Source: Candidatus Saccharibacteria bacterium UBA2112 (GTDB taxonomy: Bacteria > Patescibacteriota > Saccharimonadia > Saccharimonadales > Saccharimonadaceae). Taken from it: a DNA stretch of 7,981 nucleotides. The notes under the pieces were generated by a model. It did not search any database and was not told where the DNA came from. It worked only from the letters and a program-made list of their open reading frames with translations. Each line of letters begins with the position of its first letter. Positions within the stretch are counted from its first letter, which is position 1. The DNA lies in assembly GCA_002331045.1 (NCBI GenBank), contig DCYK01000039.1, positions 1 through 7,981 of the forward strand. The letters are read 5' to 3'. Both the position numbers and the translations under genes were made by a program. Below are positions 6,292 to 7,981 of this stretch, one piece after another.

Positions 6292-7077
6292 ATCAAAAGC
6301 CGTTTTTAACAAAACCTTGCCAGGCTTTGAGAGTAACGACGAATGTGGTGCATCAGGAACTGTCACGATATGAATGTTCGATAGCTTCCTTATACTACTG
6401 ACGTATTCATGAGGTGGAAATACTCTATCATTTTCGCCGACAACAATGGTGACAGTACCCTTATAGCGTTTTAGTAATGGCGTGACATCAAATCCCAGCC
6501 CTGATCCATATTGATTATGTGCGCGCCCTCTAACATTTTCCCACTGATACCGACCCGTTATCTGCAAAAAATTGAATAATTGTCCGCTATCATTGAATAG
6601 CGTAGGAAGTTGATGATGAAGATTTGCTTTGATCCGTTTATTTAACTCTCTAGTATTTTCAGTATATGCACGACTATATACTTGCGGATTTAGCCCCAGC
6701 GGCTGCATAAGAGTGAGTGCATCAAGCTGTTTATTTACCCCAAGCACTACGGCACCTGGAGCCGCCTGCGACTCCGCGATAATGTGCGGCTTCTCTAGCA
6801 CGAACCGCCGAGCAATAAATGCATACGCTTCTTCGCTAAATATACGCATAAACTCGGGTATATCATCACCGCTCTTTGAGGCGCGCCAATGCGGAGCGCC
6901 TTGAACAACAATCGTATGGGGTGGACACTGCCTTAATACGATCTTCGGTATAATCCCTGTTTGTAACGATCCTAGGTAGAGTATGAAATGAACAGCTTTG
7001 CCCAACTCTCCATTTGACCATACTGAATACTTAATTTTTTTGCCGCGCCAGTTATATGAGGCGTCTAGCTTACTCAT
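6277..7077 (-). CDS. Alpha/beta hydrolase-fold protein
   Basis: The 266 residues fit a compact alpha/beta hydrolase with a plausible catalytic triad in the expected order. S103 lies in a nucleophile elbow reading IIAESQAAPG, D217 in VTIVVGENDRVFPP after a late strand, and H245 in VTVPDAPHSSL near the C-terminus. The elbow is AESQA, with alanine at both usual glycine positions of GxSxG, which occurs in some subfamilies but leaves the substrate open. A region between about 130 and 195 could form a lid. There is no signal peptide, so it is probably cytoplasmic. It begins 6 bp after the nusA stop; only a weak TAGG, overlapping that stop, serves as ribosome site, which suggests translation coupled to nusA. 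The last four codons and the TGA lie in the CIRCE operator. Esterase, lipase or peptidase activity are all possible. Confidence 0.85.
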   Translation of the reverse strand: MSKLDASYNWRGKKIKYSVWSNGELGKAVHFILYLGSLQTGIIPKIVLRQCPPHTIVVQGAPHWRASKSGDDIPEFMRIFSEEAYAFIARRFVLEKPHIIAESQAAPGAVVLGVNKQLDALTLMQPLGLNPQVYSRAYTENTRELNKRIKANLHHQLPTLFNDSGQLFNFLQITGRYQWENVRGRAHNQYGSGLGFDVTPLLKRYKGTVTIVVGENDRVFPPHEYVSSIRKLSNIHIVTVPDAPHSSLLSKPGKVLLKTAFDLALA

Positions 7078-7083
7078 ACGAGC

Positions 7084-7981
7084 CTACTCGTCACTAGATT
7101 CTTCAAGCGCACTAAATAAGCTATCTTCCACGTTCTTTCGTGGCTTTGGCTCAGCCTTTTTCTCGGGTTGCGCCGTTTCAATATCCAGTTCATAGCCAGT
7201 CAGACGTGATGCCAACCGAACATTCTGCCCACCACGACCGATAGCGATTGACTGCTGCTCCTCGGCAACGAACACCTTAGCACTCTTATTTTGTTCATCG
7301 AGTTCTATTTTGGCAACCTCTGCAGGGCTCAGCGCATTACGGATAAACTGCTCAGTGTCATCATCATACGTCACGATATCAATCTTTTCCTGATCACCGA
7401 TTTCATTCATAACTGCCTGAACACGCGTACCGTGCCCCCCAACAAATGTCCCTACCGGATCAACGCCAGGCACGCTACTTGCAACTGCAAGCTTAGTACG
7501 ACGACCAGCCTCGCGAGCAATTGCCTTAATCTCAACAGCGCCTGTCTCCATCTCGGGCACTTCTTGACGAAAGAGATATTCAACAAACGCTTCATTGCCA
7601 CGACTCAGGATCAGCTGTGGTCCACGATTGTCACGCTCAATATCCTTGATAAAGACTTTAATACGGCTACCGATGCCATAGTACTCACCTTGGATCTGTT
7701 CTGACTGCGGAATGATACCAACGGCTTTACCAAGCTCGACGCGCACTACGCGGGGTTCAACACGCTGGACGGTACCCGTTACAACCGTACCTACCTTGTC
7801 TTCATATTCAGCCAATACGACCTCTCGCTCGGCTTCGCGTAGCCGCTGCAAGACTACCTGCTTTGCCGTTTGCGCTGCAACACGGCCAAAACTTGTCACC
7901 TCATGTAACTCTTCAATAATGTCACCAACTTCGGCATCTTTTTTAACCTTTTTGGCATCATCCAGACTAATCTCGACGCTG
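7084..7981 (-). CDS. nusA: Transcription termination/antitermination factor NusA (N-terminus outside window)
   Basis: NusA binds RNA polymerase and nascent RNA and modulates pausing, termination and antitermination. The frame stays open to the window edge (the GTG at 7899 is internal), giving 298 residues, so part of the N-terminal polymerase-binding domain is missing. The visible part starts with its end (ISLDDAKKV, then FGRVAAQTAKQVVLQRLREAER, a NusA signature). An S1 domain follows (VGTVVTGTVQRVEPR to LILSRG), then KH1 with VGGHGTRVQAV and KH2 with IGRGGQNVRLASRLTGYELDI, both carrying the GxxG loop. The protein ends soon after KH2 in a short charged tail, without the acidic repeats of E. 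coli NusA, as is usual outside Proteobacteria. The expected downstream partners (ylxR, infB) do not follow; a hydrolase gene lies 6 bp away instead. Confidence 0.97.
   Translation of the reverse strand, partial: SVEISLDDAKKVKKDAEVGDIIEELHEVTSFGRVAAQTAKQVVLQRLREAEREVVLAEYEDKVGTVVTGTVQRVEPRVVRVELGKAVGIIPQSEQIQGEYYGIGSRIKVFIKDIERDNRGPQLILSRGNEAFVEYLFRQEVPEMETGAVEIKAIAREAGRRTKLAVASSVPGVDPVGTFVGGHGTRVQAVMNEIGDQEKIDIVTYDDDTEQFIRNALSPAEVAKIELDEQNKSAKVFVAEEQQSIAIGRGGQNVRLASRLTGYELDIETAQPEKKAEPKPRKNVEDSLFSALEESSDE

Noticed and set aside
7291..7704. 137-aa open frame on the + strand opposite nusA
   Set aside because: It is antisense to the conserved S1 and KH domains, with no ribosome site or recognisable motif.
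1..7981. tRNA, rRNA, CRISPR array, insertion sequence or attachment site
   Set aside because: No cloverleaf, repeat-spacer pattern, transposase or terminal repeat was seen on reading; nearly all of the window is conserved coding sequence.

Overview
This 8 kb window looks like chromosomal DNA of a Patescibacteria/CPR bacterium, most likely Candidatus Saccharibacteria (TM7). That placement is an inference. It rests on general family resemblance of the RadA, ClpC and penicillin-binding-protein tail sequences, on short intergenic gaps, and on an unassigned HExxH membrane protein of a kind I associate with that lineage. The standard bacterial code (table 11) fits: every conserved protein reads at full length without an internal TGA. 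The coding is dense, with no mobile elements, CRISPR, tRNA or rRNA.

Layout. At the left edge, on the + strand, is the 3' end of a probable penicillin-binding protein (2-487). Everything else is on the - strand. Reading in the direction of transcription from the right edge: nusA (5' end outside the window), an alpha/beta hydrolase (7077-6277), an 85-bp intergenic region, then a tight run of clpC (6191-3699), a membrane-anchored HExxH metallopeptidase-like gene (3736-2726, overlapping clpC), radA (2716-1367, 9-bp gap) and a YacL-type PIN-TRAM gene (1348-506, 18-bp gap). The PIN-TRAM and PBP genes converge with 18 bp between their stop codons.

The main regulatory feature is a perfect CIRCE operator (TTAGCACTC-N9-GAGTGCTAA, 6265-6291) upstream of clpC. 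A good sigma70-type promoter is built into it: -35 TTGACG in the CIRCE loop, a 17-bp spacer and -10 TACACT. One CIRCE arm also encodes the last codons of the hydrolase. This predicts HrcA-controlled heat-shock expression of clpC and probably of the whole four-gene run.

The order clpC - X - radA - yacL-like recalls the Firmicutes operon ctsR-mcsA-mcsB-clpC-radA-disA-yacL. Here ctsR/mcsA/mcsB and disA are missing from the cluster, a surface metallopeptidase candidate lies between clpC and radA, and control appears to be by HrcA rather than CtsR. The four genes may link cytoplasmic proteolysis (ClpC), envelope proteolysis (HExxH protein), recombination repair (RadA) and nucleic-acid processing (PIN-TRAM) in one stress response.
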